Assembly: GCA_977017575.1 (NCBI GenBank)
Contig: CDRNVI010000047.1
Location: 124,001 to 188,000 of the forward strand
Reading direction: 5' to 3'
From: Paramoeba atlantica
Lineage: Eukaryota > Discosea
Length of the DNA: 64,000 nt
Shown here: positions 34,731 to 43,899 of the stretch, one piece after another
How positions within the stretch are numbered: the first letter of the stretch is position 1
Layout: each line of letters starts with the position of its first letter
Position numbers and translations under genes: made by a program
The notes under the pieces: model-generated
What the model was told of the DNA's origin: nothing
Databases searched by the model: none
The model's input: the letters and a program-made list of their open reading frames with translations, nothing else

Positions 34731-36623
34731 ATGATCGATGAGGTATCCGTTGTCTCGTTCGGCGGGTGTGTGTTGTGGCGACACACATCTCGACCTATAC
34801 AGGGTAATCCAGTGAATCAGTTTGTCAAGAACATACTGCTGGAGGAGCGCATTGGAGAGGGGCGTGTCGGATATCTTTCTGGGGAGTACCGAGTGCAGTA
34901 CCAAATGGGGAACGAGGAAGAAGTCTTCTTTGTCGCACTAACCCGTAAGGCTGTGCCACTGTGTGCCTACGACTTACTGTCGTCTCTGCGGAAGTTATTT
35001 TTAAGGGGGTACCGGTGTTCCTCCTCTACTTGTCCACCTCTACTGAGTGTTTCTCCTTCGCTGGGTGAGTCTCTGCGGCGAGAGCTGGATGCTTTCCAGC
35101 CAGAACTGCACAGCGACACGAACATATTTTGCGTAGACCAAGAAGAAACCCTCACGACTGCCGAAGTCCCTATAGTAGAAGCAGCGACTCAAGACCTGGA
35201 AGATAGTCCGGAAACGGAGGCCGCGTTTCCCTCAATTGGGGGAGGTATCTCCGGAGGGAACTCCCTTCCTGCCGAAAATACAGAAGACACAGTTCCTCTC
35301 GACTCTCCCCCGGCGGAAGGCCCCAAAAAGATCTCTCGCGTGTTAATCAGCCGACATGGTGTGCGAAAATCTAGCAAACCCCTCGTCCCTCCCCCCGCAA
35401 ACCCTTCCACAGTAATATCGGATGAAAAGGAGACTCCGGCGAAACCCGAGGGCCGGAAAGCAAAGCCTGGCACCGCAAAACCCAAGAAGCCACGACAGTG
35501 GGGAGATACCCAAGGCCGGGAAGAGGACTATGTGATTCACAACGAGAACAACACAATAAACTCTCCGCCCCCCAACACTGTCAGCCAACTTTTACAACGG
35601 GACCCCCAAGGAGAGGTCGCCCCGGTGGAGTTAGAGAAGTGGGACACGCTAGAAAAGAATAAAACAAACGACACGGGCGGGGTCTTCGGCTTTCTTCGCC
35701 GAGCTCTCGGAGGGGAACGTTCTCTCGGGGAGGCAGAGATCGACACCGTCCTCCCACTCCTGCGGGATAAACTCATCTCCAAAAACGTCGCAGTGGAGGT
35801 CGCGGATCGGCTCACCGCCTCCGTCTCCAAAAGTCTCGAGGGCCGACGCGTGACTCACTTCCACAGCCTCTCCGAGGTGGTCGAGCGCGAGCTTAAAGAG
35901 GCGCTGCGACGTGTACTCACCCCGAAGAAAGAGATTAACCTGATACGGGACATCGCACGATCCCGTGAGTCTGTTTCCTCTTCCTCCTCCCCCCGTCCCT
36001 ATGTCGTGTGCCTGTGTGGGGTGAACGGGGTAGGGAAGTCCACCTCCCTTGCCAAGCTCGCGTTTCTCCTCACCCAGCACGGGTTTAAAGTACTCGTCGC
36101 GGCGTGTGACACTTTCCGAGGCGGGGCTGTGGAGCAGCTCGAGGTCCACTGCCGGGCTTTGGGCCTTCCCTTGCATACGCTCGGGTACGGCAAGGATGCC
36201 TCCCAGGTCGCGTCCTCGGCGATTACTCGTGCCACCCGGGAAGGGGTGGATGTCGTGTTGATCGACACCGCGGGGCGCATGCAGGACCATGAGGCACGGA
36301 TGAGTGCCCTGGCGCGTCTGATTCACGCCAACGCCCCCGATCTTACGCTATTCGTCGGGGAAGCACTGGTGGGGAATGACGGGGCTCACCAGCTGCAACA
36401 GTTTAACGACTGTTTTGTGCGGCACACCCCGCCTGGGGCTCGGGTTCGAGGGGTGGATGCGATTGTCCTCACAAAGTTTGACACGATTGATGATAAGGTG
36501 GGGGCCGCGTTGTCAATGGTGTACCAGTATGGACAGCCGATTGCGTTTGTAGGGGTGGGACAGACGTACCAGGATTTGAAGAAACTGTCCCCGGAGGTGG
36601 TGGTACACTGTTTGTTGGATTAA
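34731..36623 (+). CDS. Signal recognition particle receptor subunit alpha
   Basis: A 630-residue SRP-receptor alpha subunit (SR-alpha), the GTPase that docks SRP-ribosome complexes at the ER membrane. Residues 1-90 form the longin-like SRX domain (VSFGGCVLWRHTSRP, PVNQFVKNILLEER), which binds SR-beta and so anchors the protein. A Pro/Lys-rich linker spans about 130-310. The NG domain follows: N helices about 315-420, G1 GVNGVGKST near 428-436, DTFRGGAVEQL near 460-470, LIDTAGR near 510, TKFD near 581 and GVGQTYQDL near the end. All nucleotide-binding motifs look intact, and the length matches animal SR-alpha. The 3' half of the gene turns from C-rich to G-rich on the coding strand. Confidence 0.93.
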   Translation: MIDEVSVVSFGGCVLWRHTSRPIQGNPVNQFVKNILLEERIGEGRVGYLSGEYRVQYQMGNEEEVFFVALTRKAVPLCAYDLLSSLRKLFLRGYRCSSSTCPPLLSVSPSLGESLRRELDAFQPELHSDTNIFCVDQEETLTTAEVPIVEAATQDLEDSPETEAAFPSIGGGISGGNSLPAENTEDTVPLDSPPAEGPKKISRVLISRHGVRKSSKPLVPPPANPSTVISDEKETPAKPEGRKAKPGTAKPKKPRQWGDTQGREEDYVIHNENNTINSPPPNTVSQLLQRDPQGEVAPVELEKWDTLEKNKTNDTGGVFGFLRRALGGERSLGEAEIDTVLPLLRDKLISKNVAVEVADRLTASVSKSLEGRRVTHFHSLSEVVERELKEALRRVLTPKKEINLIRDIARSRESVSSSSSPRPYVVCLCGVNGVGKSTSLAKLAFLLTQHGFKVLVAACDTFRGGAVEQLEVHCRALGLPLHTLGYGKDASQVASSAITRATREGVDVVLIDTAGRMQDHEARMSALARLIHANAPDLTLFVGEALVGNDGAHQLQQFNDCFVRHTPPGARVRGVDAIVLTKFDTIDDKVGAALSMVYQYGQPIAFVGVGQTYQDLKKLSPEVVVHCLLD

Positions 36624-36790
36624 AGTAAAGGAGTGAATATTTGACGGAGAAAAAAATGTGAATAGGGAGTGACAAATAAGTATTCTAACAAAATATCGTA
36701 TTGCAATGGAAGAGTACGATAGAAACTTGATAACGGGGATTTTAACCAGAAAAATGAATAATATCCTTTGATTTTGTATTCTTCTCTATT

Positions 36791-36805
36791 GCTTTTACGT
36801 CATAG
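36791..36805 (+). promoter_or_regulatory. Probable trans-splice acceptor
   Basis: GCTTTTACGTCATAG ends 12 bases before ATG 36818; the intervening bases are pyrimidine-rich. Confidence 0.5.
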
Positions 36806-36817
36806 TCTTCTCTATAA

Positions 36818-37237
36818 ATGTACGCAAAGCCTGTTACTGGACCCTATATCTCCGGGGCAAACGCCGCTCCGGCCCAACCCACAGCACGGAATGATATGGG
36901 GGGGTGTATCCCCCGCATCACGCTAAACATGCTGCCTGATTTCTGTAACCAAACCGTCACGTTCTTCGGCCGTGCCACAGGAGTAGACCACGAGAACTGG
37001 AAAGTTCACACGGAGTGCCCACTTTCCAGCGAGACGCTCGTTCTCTCTGTGGAACAGGGTGACCCAGAGAAGTTGAAGTTCTCGGTGAACAACCAGTTTC
37101 TGCTAAAAGTCGGGAAGACACCTCAGGAGGTATCACTACTGGGCCACGTCTCCCTCACCGATAACTTTGATTTTGAAAGTTACAAGGGACTGATGCAACA
37201 CATGTGGGGACACACGGCGAATTTGTTTCACTCATAA
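36818..37237 (+). CDS. RPA3-like small OB-fold subunit of replication protein A
   Basis: A 139-residue protein. After about 28 flexible residues come PRITLNMLPDFCNQTVTFFG and then beta-strand-rich sequence ending in an amphipathic helix (ESYKGLMQHMWGHTANLF). The order and the opening motif (PRI-x3-ML-x-F-x3-V-x3-G) match the RPA14/RPA3 family, the smallest subunit of the single-stranded-DNA-binding trimer RPA, in which the C-terminal helix mediates trimerisation. The match is by eye and the family diverges fast, so another small OB protein is possible. It lies between SR-alpha and an SDR in the same orientation. Confidence 0.6.
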   Translation: MYAKPVTGPYISGANAAPAQPTARNDMGGCIPRITLNMLPDFCNQTVTFFGRATGVDHENWKVHTECPLSSETLVLSVEQGDPEKLKFSVNNQFLLKVGKTPQEVSLLGHVSLTDNFDFESYKGLMQHMWGHTANLFHS

Positions 37238-37593
37238 GTTTCTGATCATTATGTACTAGGGTTTGTAGCGATGCTTTCACACACATATTGTAAATCACGT
37301 ACGCTACTGTGGTGTACTGTATATTCAATCAAAGATACGTATTCAGTAAATTAATTGGGGTGAAAGGGCACATTTCGAAAGCTGTGCTTCAAAATTCTGG
37401 CCGTCATCAAATGAGAGTCTTCTCGTGGATACTTAAAAATAGGCTTGTATATTCGTATTTATGTCTACTCAGCATTTTTTTTACATCACGACGTCATGGT
37501 TTGTGCTTGTTTGTACTGAAACTTTCTAGTCGGAAATATTTCCTTTTCTCACCCGCATGCTACCTTTTCTTTGCTAAACTTCCAACTTTCCCC
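37238..37593. other. Spacer before the SDR gene
   Basis: No separate gene. A frame in phase with the SDR is open from 37309 but lacks family similarity; TGAAACTTTCTAG near 37520-37530 could be the splice acceptor. Confidence 0.4.
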
Positions 37594-38430
37594 ATGTCTC
37601 ATCCGGTTGCGATTGTCACAGGTGCCAACAAAGGCATAGGGTATTACATTGCACGAAATCTTGCTCGCAAGGGTTTCAAAATTGTTCTGGGGTGTCGATC
37701 ACTGCCCAATGCTCAGGCCGCGCGAGATCAACTCCTGCATGAGACACCCAACGCAGAGATAGAGTGTTTACCGGTAGATATTTCCAGCGAGAAAAGTGTG
37801 CGGGAGGCAGCCCACTTGTTCGAAGCTATGCAAAAAAGGACCTACCCTGCTCGTGATTTTCGTGTTCTCGTCAACAACGCGGGATTCGCCTATAAAACCG
37901 ACTCCACGGAGCCTTTTGCGACGCAGGCGAAAGTCACGGTAGACATCAATTTCTTTGGTACCCTACACATGTGTACGTATTTCACCCCACTGCTATCTAC
38001 AGAGGGGGATGTACGCGTGGTGAATGTATCCAGTCGTATCGGTCGACTCCGTCAACTCACCAGCTCTTCTCTACGCTCCCAAATGGACTCTCCCGATCTC
38101 TCCTTAGAGGCACTGAAAACGCTCATGGGTCAGTTTCAGTCCCTCGCACAGACCAACGACCACGCAGCCCAGGGTTGGTCCCAGTCCGCTTATGGTGTGA
38201 GTAAATTAGGGGTGAATGCCCTCACACGGGTCCTGGCGCGAAACCAAGCCTCTCACATCCACTACACCTGTTGCTGCCCCGGATGGTGTCGCACCGATAT
38301 GGCGGGGTGGGAAAATCCCCCGAAAAGTGCAGAGGAGGGAGCGGAGACTCCCACGTGGCTTGCTACCGCCCCGAGCGGCGACATAGGGAATGGAGCGTTC
38401 TACGGGGAGAAGGTCAAGCTACGGTTTTAA
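37594..38430 (+). CDS. Short-chain dehydrogenase, carbonyl-reductase type
   Basis: A 278-residue NAD(P)-dependent oxidoreductase of the SDR superfamily. Start at ATG 37594 (MSHPVAIVTGANKGIG) puts the Rossmann motif TGANKGIG at residues 9-16, the usual place; the open frame upstream is ignored. Further motifs are CRS after beta-2, NNAG near residue 96, VVNVSSRIG with the catalytic Ser, and YGVSK with the catalytic Tyr and Lys. The long insert between the Ser and Tyr motifs and the overall length match human CBR1-type carbonyl reductases, which reduce quinones and carbonyls with NADPH in the cytosol. The basic residue in CRS favours NADPH. The substrate cannot be told. A dispersed repeat starts about 100 bp behind the stop codon. 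Confidence 0.85.
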   Translation: MSHPVAIVTGANKGIGYYIARNLARKGFKIVLGCRSLPNAQAARDQLLHETPNAEIECLPVDISSEKSVREAAHLFEAMQKRTYPARDFRVLVNNAGFAYKTDSTEPFATQAKVTVDINFFGTLHMCTYFTPLLSTEGDVRVVNVSSRIGRLRQLTSSSLRSQMDSPDLSLEALKTLMGQFQSLAQTNDHAAQGWSQSAYGVSKLGVNALTRVLARNQASHIHYTCCCPGWCRTDMAGWENPPKSAEEGAETPTWLATAPSGDIGNGAFYGEKVKLRF

Positions 38431-38528
38431 TGGTAACGCATTTCTTTTCTCATGGGTAAATTCTTGTCCGCACATGTAAATATTCTGCTGTTCAATTCAA
38501 AGAACGATCAAGATGTATACATGGATAT

Positions 38529-39391
38529 TGCGGTGGTTGTAAAACTACCGCTCTACCCTCGATTATTGAAAAAAAAGAGAGCAAAAACAGTGAAAATATA
38601 AAGGGGAACACAGTAATATAATAGAAGAAAAAAATATCTCCGGTGGTCCAAAACTGAAAAAAAAATTGAAAAAAATAGGGGGCCAGGGGGGGGGGGTCAT
38701 GGTCGAGCAAATTTTTTCGAAAAAAATAGTTTTCGAAAAAAACCCGCAGAAAGGGTAGCCGGGGTCTTGGCGCGCATTTTCCACCCCCCTACCCGGGGGT
38801 GACCCCCCCGCGTATCCGCAGGACGGGTCCGCCAAGCTCGGAATTTTTCGGAAAAAAAATTTTGAAAAAAAATTCAACTTGGCGAAAAAAATGGCAAAAA
38901 AAATATTTTTCCAAAAACGTTTCCCCTATTGTATTTTGATAGTTTGGGACCTACACTAGCTTTCTCCGCAGTTGTTTTCGCAAGGTATCACTTCTTCTAA
39001 CCGTGGTGCGCCCCTCAAAATGACCCTTTTTGGGGTCATTTCAAAAAGGTAAAAAAGTATTTTTCGGACCTAAAGGGGCATTTTTGTGTCGAAAGATTGG
39101 TATGGTTGGAGTCGCATTCTCTACCCAATACGTTCGGTAGGCTTCCATTCATGCCTACGAGTGATTTCCCACGCGCAAATGTCGGATTTAGTGCTCTGAG
39201 AGCAAAAATATGCGAAAATCACCCCATTTTTACCCGAAATTCGGCTATTTTTGGCTATAATCTTTCCGTTTTCCAGGCTAAATTTTCTTTTTTAGGCTCT
39301 TCGTTAAACGCGGCGGTAGTTTTCAACTCGAAGCGCGCAGCATGAGTGACTTCTAAGTTGAAAACAACCACCGCGTTTAACGAAGAGCCTA
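38529..39391 (+). mobile_element. Dispersed composite repeat, full copy B
   Basis: Best + oriented copy of a family seen at least six times. The left end is a hairpin built on TGCGGTGGTTGT and AACTACCGC, followed by CTCGATTATTGAAAAAA and a run of AAAAACAGTGAAAATATAAA. The middle has GGGTAGCCGGGGTCTTGG, CACCCCCCTACCCGG and CGCGTATCCGCAGGACGG, then TGGTTGGAGTCGCATTCT. The right end is a 98-bp hairpin (39294-39391) with arms GGCTCTTCGTTAAACGCGG. Both outer ends carry GCGGTGGTTGT pointing inward, so the element has short terminal inverted repeats. No ORF of substance; a non-autonomous transposon is the simplest reading. Confidence 0.75.
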
Positions 39392-39479
39392 AAAAAGAAA
39401 TGCTACACGAGCTAATTTGTACAACCAAAAATTCTACTTATCCTTCCTTCAGATTTGAAAGCTTTCATTTTTCGAAATC

Positions 39480-39498
39480 TTTTTCACTGTTTAATCAG
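39480..39498 (+). promoter_or_regulatory. Probable trans-splice acceptor deciding the start
   Basis: Pyrimidine-rich TTTTTCACTG-TTTAATCAG ends four bases before the ATG pair at 39503/39506. The frame is open further upstream but without an ATG, so translation from 39503 is preferred. Confidence 0.55.
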
Positions 39499-39502
39499 GT
39501 CA

Positions 39503-41530
39503 ATGATGCGCGTAAGTACCACTCTTCGCTATCTCCCGTTACAAGGTTTCTCTGGAAAGCCTTTTCATTATTCAGTTTCTCTTACTTTAGTCACTTCCGC
39601 AAAAGCACATCACTTCTCTTCTCCATATTGGATCACTTCACGGCAATTAGAATGGCTGACCGGAGGAAACGTTCAAATTAAGTCCGAGATCCCAGATTTC
39701 GGCACATCTGCAAATGAAACCGCGGATGGTAGTGTCAAGCAGCGAACTGTCGCATCACAAGCACTTAGCTACGTAGACTCACGGCCTATCCAATGGTACA
39801 ACCTTGACCAGACCACCAATCCTGAGCTCGCTCTCACGTATATCCGCAAGCACGCAGCCTACCTCCGTCACGCCAAGCCCTGTATCGACATCGCCACCCT
39901 ATCCCCCTTCCGCCCGGACGTCCAACGTATCCTCCACGCCGTCTCGGCACGAAAAAATCTCAACTCCCATCTCTGGATAGCCCAATCCGACCTCCCTCTC
40001 ATCGCCGACGGAACCCTCACCCCCATCCCCGGAGCCCACGGGGTATCCTTCCCCCGTAGTCCCCTCCTCCACCCCCGTACAACCCAAAGGGTACGTACCG
40101 TTACCCTGCTCCATGACACCTCATCTTCGCCTTCTTCTCCTTCTTCTTTTGATGCCGATGTTACATCTTCCCCATCGTCCACTCCTTCACCCTCTGACTC
40201 CTCCTCTATGGCTTCTTCCCCAGCTTCACCCCCTTCCTCTTCTTCACCCCCTTCCCCAGCTTCACCCCCTTCCCCAGCTTCACCCCCTCCCCCAGCTTCA
40301 CCCTCTTCTTCCCCAGCTTCACCCCCTTCCCCAGCTTCACCCCCTTCCCCAGCTTCACCCTCTTCCCCAGCTTCACCCCCTTCCCCAGCTTCACCCCCTT
40401 CCTTCACGCACTCCCCCACCGCCCCCTGCACGCTCTACCCCCTCGCGGCCCTCTCCCACCCCCCCGCGGCCCTCTCCCACGCCCGCCACCGCGTCGCGCG
40501 CTCCGCCCTCACCAACGCCCCCCTCCCCTGCCCCCCCACCCAGCACGCCCTGCGCGGGTTCGCGAGGCGCCACGGCCTGCGCTCCCCGCACTGGATCTCC
40601 CCCGACGCCCTGCGCCGCGTCTACGGCGCCAGCCTCGGGGTAAGCCCCGACGCCGTACGGTGTGTGCTGCGGGTCGTAACGTGTGCGGGGAGTCGGGGGG
40701 AGAAGACAAAGAGGGGGGCCGAAAAGGGTGGGACCACGGAGGAGGGGGATAAGACAGGGGAGGGGGGGGAGGGGGAGAAAAGGGAAGGGGGGAAGACGAC
40801 GACCACTACACGTGTGATCCGTTTGTATAATGCGGAGCACACGACGGGGAAGGAGACGTTATGTGCCCGAGCCCGTCGTGGGGGAATGATTCAGTATGCT
40901 ACGGGAAAACTCATGAGGTTGAGCGCCCAGGCCGTGTTGTGGGAGGAGGCTGAACGACAAGGGTACCGCAGTAATGTGTGGCTCCGGAAGAGGGAGTTGG
41001 GGCGTGAGGGGAAGGGAGTAGTGGAGTTGAAACCCGGGATGACAGGGGTTGTGTTGTCGAGGAAGGCGACGAAAGGGGGAGAAAATGAAGCAAAAGAAGG
41101 GATGGAGGATGGAGGTGAAGGGGATGCGGTTCCGGAACAAGGAGTGGAATGGTTTAATGCCGATCAAACGACATGTCCACACGCTGTGATCCATGGGGCG
41201 AGGAAGAATGCGGAAATGGGGAGCGCAACACGTGTGATGCGCAGTGGGTATTGCGGTACGGTGTACCCCAGAGCAGTACAGCGCATACTACGCAAGAAGG
41301 CGCAGAAGAAAAGGTTTTACTCTTGTTATTGGGTCACAGTGTCCCAGATGCGACGTTTCTCGCCGGAACTGAAGAAGAGAGACGGGGAAGAGGGGATCAG
41401 GTTCCTTGCAACGTGCAAGGACAAAGAAGAGAAGGTCCCGTATTTGTTGTTTAATGCCGCTCAGTTGGATAACCGATCTGTACTCAACGAACACGTGAAG
41501 AATCTGAACGAACAAAACGCTTGTGGGTGA
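39503..41530 (+). CDS. ArdC-N/Tc38-like repeat protein, probably kinetoplast-associated
   Basis: A 675-residue protein with a basic, acid-free N-terminus (MMRVSTTLRYLPLQGFSG), typical of mitochondrial import. It contains a module of about 85-90 residues at about residues 94-187, 308-394, 437-521 and 547-636, with partial ones at both ends. The module starts [WR][YF]Nx[DE][QH]TT (WYNLDQTT, RLYNAEHTT, WFNADQTT) and ends in an aromatic box (NSHLWIAQSDL, RSNVWLRKREL, YSCYWVTVSQM). This matches the ArdC-N fold of bacterial mobile-element proteins, reported in kinetoplastids as Tc38/p38, which bind kinetoplast DNA sequences. A Ser-Pro-Ala-rich stretch made by an 18-bp minisatellite (40206-40405) and a Lys/Glu/Gly-rich linker separate the modules. 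The coding strand is C-rich up to about 40,640 and G-rich after. Family assignment is by eye. Confidence 0.62.
   Translation: MMRVSTTLRYLPLQGFSGKPFHYSVSLTLVTSAKAHHFSSPYWITSRQLEWLTGGNVQIKSEIPDFGTSANETADGSVKQRTVASQALSYVDSRPIQWYNLDQTTNPELALTYIRKHAAYLRHAKPCIDIATLSPFRPDVQRILHAVSARKNLNSHLWIAQSDLPLIADGTLTPIPGAHGVSFPRSPLLHPRTTQRVRTVTLLHDTSSSPSSPSSFDADVTSSPSSTPSPSDSSSMASSPASPPSSSSPPSPASPPSPASPPPPASPSSSPASPPSPASPPSPASPSSPASPPSPASPPSFTHSPTAPCTLYPLAALSHPPAALSHARHRVARSALTNAPLPCPPTQHALRGFARRHGLRSPHWISPDALRRVYGASLGVSPDAVRCVLRVVTCAGSRGEKTKRGAEKGGTTEEGDKTGEGGEGEKREGGKTTTTTRVIRLYNAEHTTGKETLCARARRGGMIQYATGKLMRLSAQAVLWEEAERQGYRSNVWLRKRELGREGKGVVELKPGMTGVVLSRKATKGGENEAKEGMEDGGEGDAVPEQGVEWFNADQTTCPHAVIHGARKNAEMGSATRVMRSGYCGTVYPRAVQRILRKKAQKKRFYSCYWVTVSQMRRFSPELKKRDGEEGIRFLATCKDKEEKVPYLLFNAAQLDNRSVLNEHVKNLNEQNACG
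40206..40405 (+). repeat. In-frame 18-bp minisatellite coding SPASPP
   Basis: About ten copies of TTCCCCAGCTTCACCCCC in phase with the ArdC-N repeat gene, giving a flexible Ser-Pro-Ala linker. Copy number is likely variable between strains. Confidence 0.9.
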
Positions 41531-41864
41531 ATTCGGTATTATTTCTTCTTGCTTTATTCTCCGGGTTTTCTTGATGTAATCACGTGAATTTCTACGATTC
41601 TTCAGGAATATGTAAACTTGATCTTGTTTTCTTGCCACTTTCTTAGGACCTGCTTTTTCTTAGGATCTGCTTTTTCTTAGGACCTGCTGTCTGTTTTCTT
41701 CTAAATATTTTTCACTGGCATGCATTGATTCGAATTTTGTTGAAATTGTTTTGATGGAATTGCCTCCGACGGAAACTTGTTTGCGCACATTTTCTTTTGA
41801 TTTTTGATATTTCAACTTATTTTTTTTTTGAAATTCACTCGCCCGTTCTCATTATTTTCTGTAG
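41531..41864. other. Spacer with a short tandem repeat
   Basis: Between 41642 and 41690 a unit of 19-20 bp (TTTCTTAGGACCTGCTTTT) is repeated about three times. Otherwise T-rich; the last bases (ATTATTTTCTGTAG) form a splice acceptor directly abutting the next ATG. Confidence 0.6.
41847..41864 (+). promoter_or_regulatory. Probable trans-splice acceptor
   Basis: CATTATTTTCTGTAG is immediately followed by ATG 41865, leaving essentially no genomic 5' UTR. Confidence 0.6.
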
Positions 41865-42968
41865 ATGCCTTTTATACAAACAAATAATTTTTCACAAACA
41901 AATAGTTCTTGCTATAATTTAAACCTGATGACAAGTGAAGAATATAGTTTTGTGCGTCAAAATTTGGTTCCTTTCAAAGTTGCAGAAAATGAAAGAAAGC
42001 ACTTTTCATCTTCTTCTTCTTCAGAAGAAAAAGTAAGGGAAATTTGTGAAAAAAATGTCTCTTACTGGGAGGTCTACGGTAATGATCAAACCACATACAT
42101 CATCAAACCACGATATATCTTTGCTTCAAGGTATCATTTTGCACGTACTAAATGCCATATGATTCTCGTTCCACTGTATACCACGGATGTTCCTAACAAG
42201 AATCGCGGTCCATGCAAGGTAAGAGGAGCACTTTTACCTCAGGAATATAACCTTGCGCATGTTATAGAAGATCTTGAAAATCCGCACCCTTCATGGAGTA
42301 CTTCATCGCATGCGTGTATGTGGAAAGGCATACGATGCGAAACTGAAAAGGTTTCAGTCATTCTCTGGCATGGCATGAAGTTATCCGGCCATTTAAAGTT
42401 CAATTGGTTGCCGAGAACGCTGGTTGATATTTACATGCGGAGCAATCGATTAAGCGGATCGGTGCACCTTAGTTCACTTCCAGCCTCACTAAAAATTTTA
42501 TCGCTGTCACAGAATTCGTTTACCGAAACTTTGGATTTCAGCCAACTGCCCGGCAATTTACAAGTTATTGACTTGGGCCATAACCAGTTTGAAGGAAATG
42601 TCGAATTAGGTTCTTTTCCTCTCACGCTCACAGAATTAGATGTCAGTCACAACAAGTTATCGGGAAGTGTATATTTCTCCTCTTTGCCACCAGGTATTAA
42701 TCTCATGTATTTAGAGCATAACAGGTTTACAGGAACGCCTGATTTAGAGCACTTATCGTCTTCTCTGGAGGAAATCACCATAAATAATAATTCTTTTTCT
42801 GGTATATTGCAACTTGATATGCTTAGACTTGATACAATGGCCTTAAACGTTTTATGGCTGCACAACAATCCAGAGCTCCATATGAATAATAACGTTTTTT
42901 GGGAGAAACTTTCGAATAAGTTGTCGGATTTTCAATATGATGATACGCAACTACTGCCAGAATCGTAA
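41865..42968 (+). CDS. Leucine-rich repeat protein 3 with long N-terminal region
   Basis: A 367-residue LRR family member, the longest of the four. The first 115 residues are extra: polar, without signal peptide, with a Ser run (about 47-53) and a segment YWEVYGNDQTTYIIKPRYIF. The shared part follows: CKVRGALLP (about 118-126), a cysteine cap CMWKGIRCE (about 154-162) resembling the plant LRR N-cap CxWxGVxC, and about eight LRR units (for example HLSSLPASLKILSLSQNSF and ELGSFPLTLTELDVSHNKL). The end is hydrophilic. The LRRs are regular and intact, so the protein is likely functional as a binding scaffold. Its location is unclear because no signal peptide is visible. Confidence 0.78.
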   Translation: MPFIQTNNFSQTNSSCYNLNLMTSEEYSFVRQNLVPFKVAENERKHFSSSSSSEEKVREICEKNVSYWEVYGNDQTTYIIKPRYIFASRYHFARTKCHMILVPLYTTDVPNKNRGPCKVRGALLPQEYNLAHVIEDLENPHPSWSTSSHACMWKGIRCETEKVSVILWHGMKLSGHLKFNWLPRTLVDIYMRSNRLSGSVHLSSLPASLKILSLSQNSFTETLDFSQLPGNLQVIDLGHNQFEGNVELGSFPLTLTELDVSHNKLSGSVYFSSLPPGINLMYLEHNRFTGTPDLEHLSSSLEEITINNNSFSGILQLDMLRLDTMALNVLWLHNNPELHMNNNVFWEKLSNKLSDFQYDDTQLLPES

Positions 42969-43212
42969 AGTTTTTTTAGAGTTCATATGACAAAAAAGGG
43001 GGTTCCGTTTCGCAATAGACCTTACTATCTCGGAGTAGATCTTATTCTCGCATTAGATCGTATTATAACAGATACTTTAACGATGAAGATCTTATTCGTA
43101 CTTTTATTGATGTACTTTTGTTAATGGTACTAATAAGTTAATGACTTAAATACGTACTAGTAGGTCGTAGCAACTTCACGCTTCCTCATATCTCATAATT
43201 TCACAAATTGTA

Positions 43213-43899
43213 ATGTCCAACTTTGCCGTACAACTGAAGATTACTGTGGAAGACTGCCGTCCCCCAATCTGGCGAAGAGTCATCATGAAAACATCCGACT
43301 CTCTCTCCGATCTCCACGAGATCATTCAACGGGCATTTGGATGGCTCGATTATCACTTGCACTCCTTTACCATCCTCAAACAAGATTACATGCCGATAAA
43401 TCACCCAGCCTATTGTGATCTCAAGGACTCGGATATGGGGATTCTGTGCGAGAGCGACATCATCCTTAGCCATGTGATCTTATTGAATGTGAAACAATTC
43501 CGGTACAACTACGACTTTGGAGATGATTGGTACCACGCGGTACAAATCGAAAAAGTTCTCCCGTTGGACTCTTCTGTTCAATATCCAATTTGCATAAAAG
43601 GAAAGCGAGCTCGTCCCCCTGAAGACTGTGGTGGGTGCTGGGGATACGACGAGCTCATCCAAGCGATGAAAAAGCCGGACAGCTCGAAGAAGAAGAAGGA
43701 ACTCGTAGATTGGCTAGGGGGGCCTTTCGATGCTGAGGCGTTTAGCCTGGAGGAGACTAATGCACGTCTGGCTACTCTTCATGAGTCTAACTCCCGAGGC
43801 GCCGCACCAAAGAAGACAAAAAAAAGCAAAGGAAAAGGAAAAAAGGGGAAGGATGACGCGGAGGCCGAAACAGGGTCAAAGCGAAGCTCCCGTAGATGA
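43213..43899 (+). CDS. pRiA4b ORF-3-like protein
   Basis: A 228-residue protein. Residues 4-190 match the plasmid pRiA4b ORF-3-like family: QLKITVEDCRPPIWRRVIM, DLHEIIQRAFGWLDYHLHSF, FRYNYDFGDDWYHAVQIEKV and PPEDCGGCWGYDELIQAM are hallmark blocks (Pro-Pro-Ile-Trp-Arg near the start, Tyr-Asp-Phe-Gly-Asp-x-Trp, and Pro-Pro-Glu-Asp-x-Gly-Gly). The family is common in bacteria and their plasmids and of unknown biochemical role. The last 35 residues (KKTKKSKGKGKKGK and onward) are Lys/Ser-rich, a tail that bacterial members generally lack and that could serve nuclear targeting. Intron-less, same strand and spacing as the neighbours. Ancient lateral transfer from bacteria is likely but not shown here. 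Confidence 0.82.
   Translation: MSNFAVQLKITVEDCRPPIWRRVIMKTSDSLSDLHEIIQRAFGWLDYHLHSFTILKQDYMPINHPAYCDLKDSDMGILCESDIILSHVILLNVKQFRYNYDFGDDWYHAVQIEKVLPLDSSVQYPICIKGKRARPPEDCGGCWGYDELIQAMKKPDSSKKKKELVDWLGGPFDAEAFSLEETNARLATLHESNSRGAAPKKTKKSKGKGKKGKDDAEAETGSKRSSRR

Noticed and set aside
35649-36326. 225-codon minus-strand frame opposite the SR-alpha gene
   Set aside because: Antisense shadow of the GTPase domain, whose motifs are unambiguous on the + strand.
39868-40431. Gly/Glu/Ala-rich minus-strand protein
   Set aside because: Reverse translation of the 18-bp minisatellite within the ArdC-N repeat gene.
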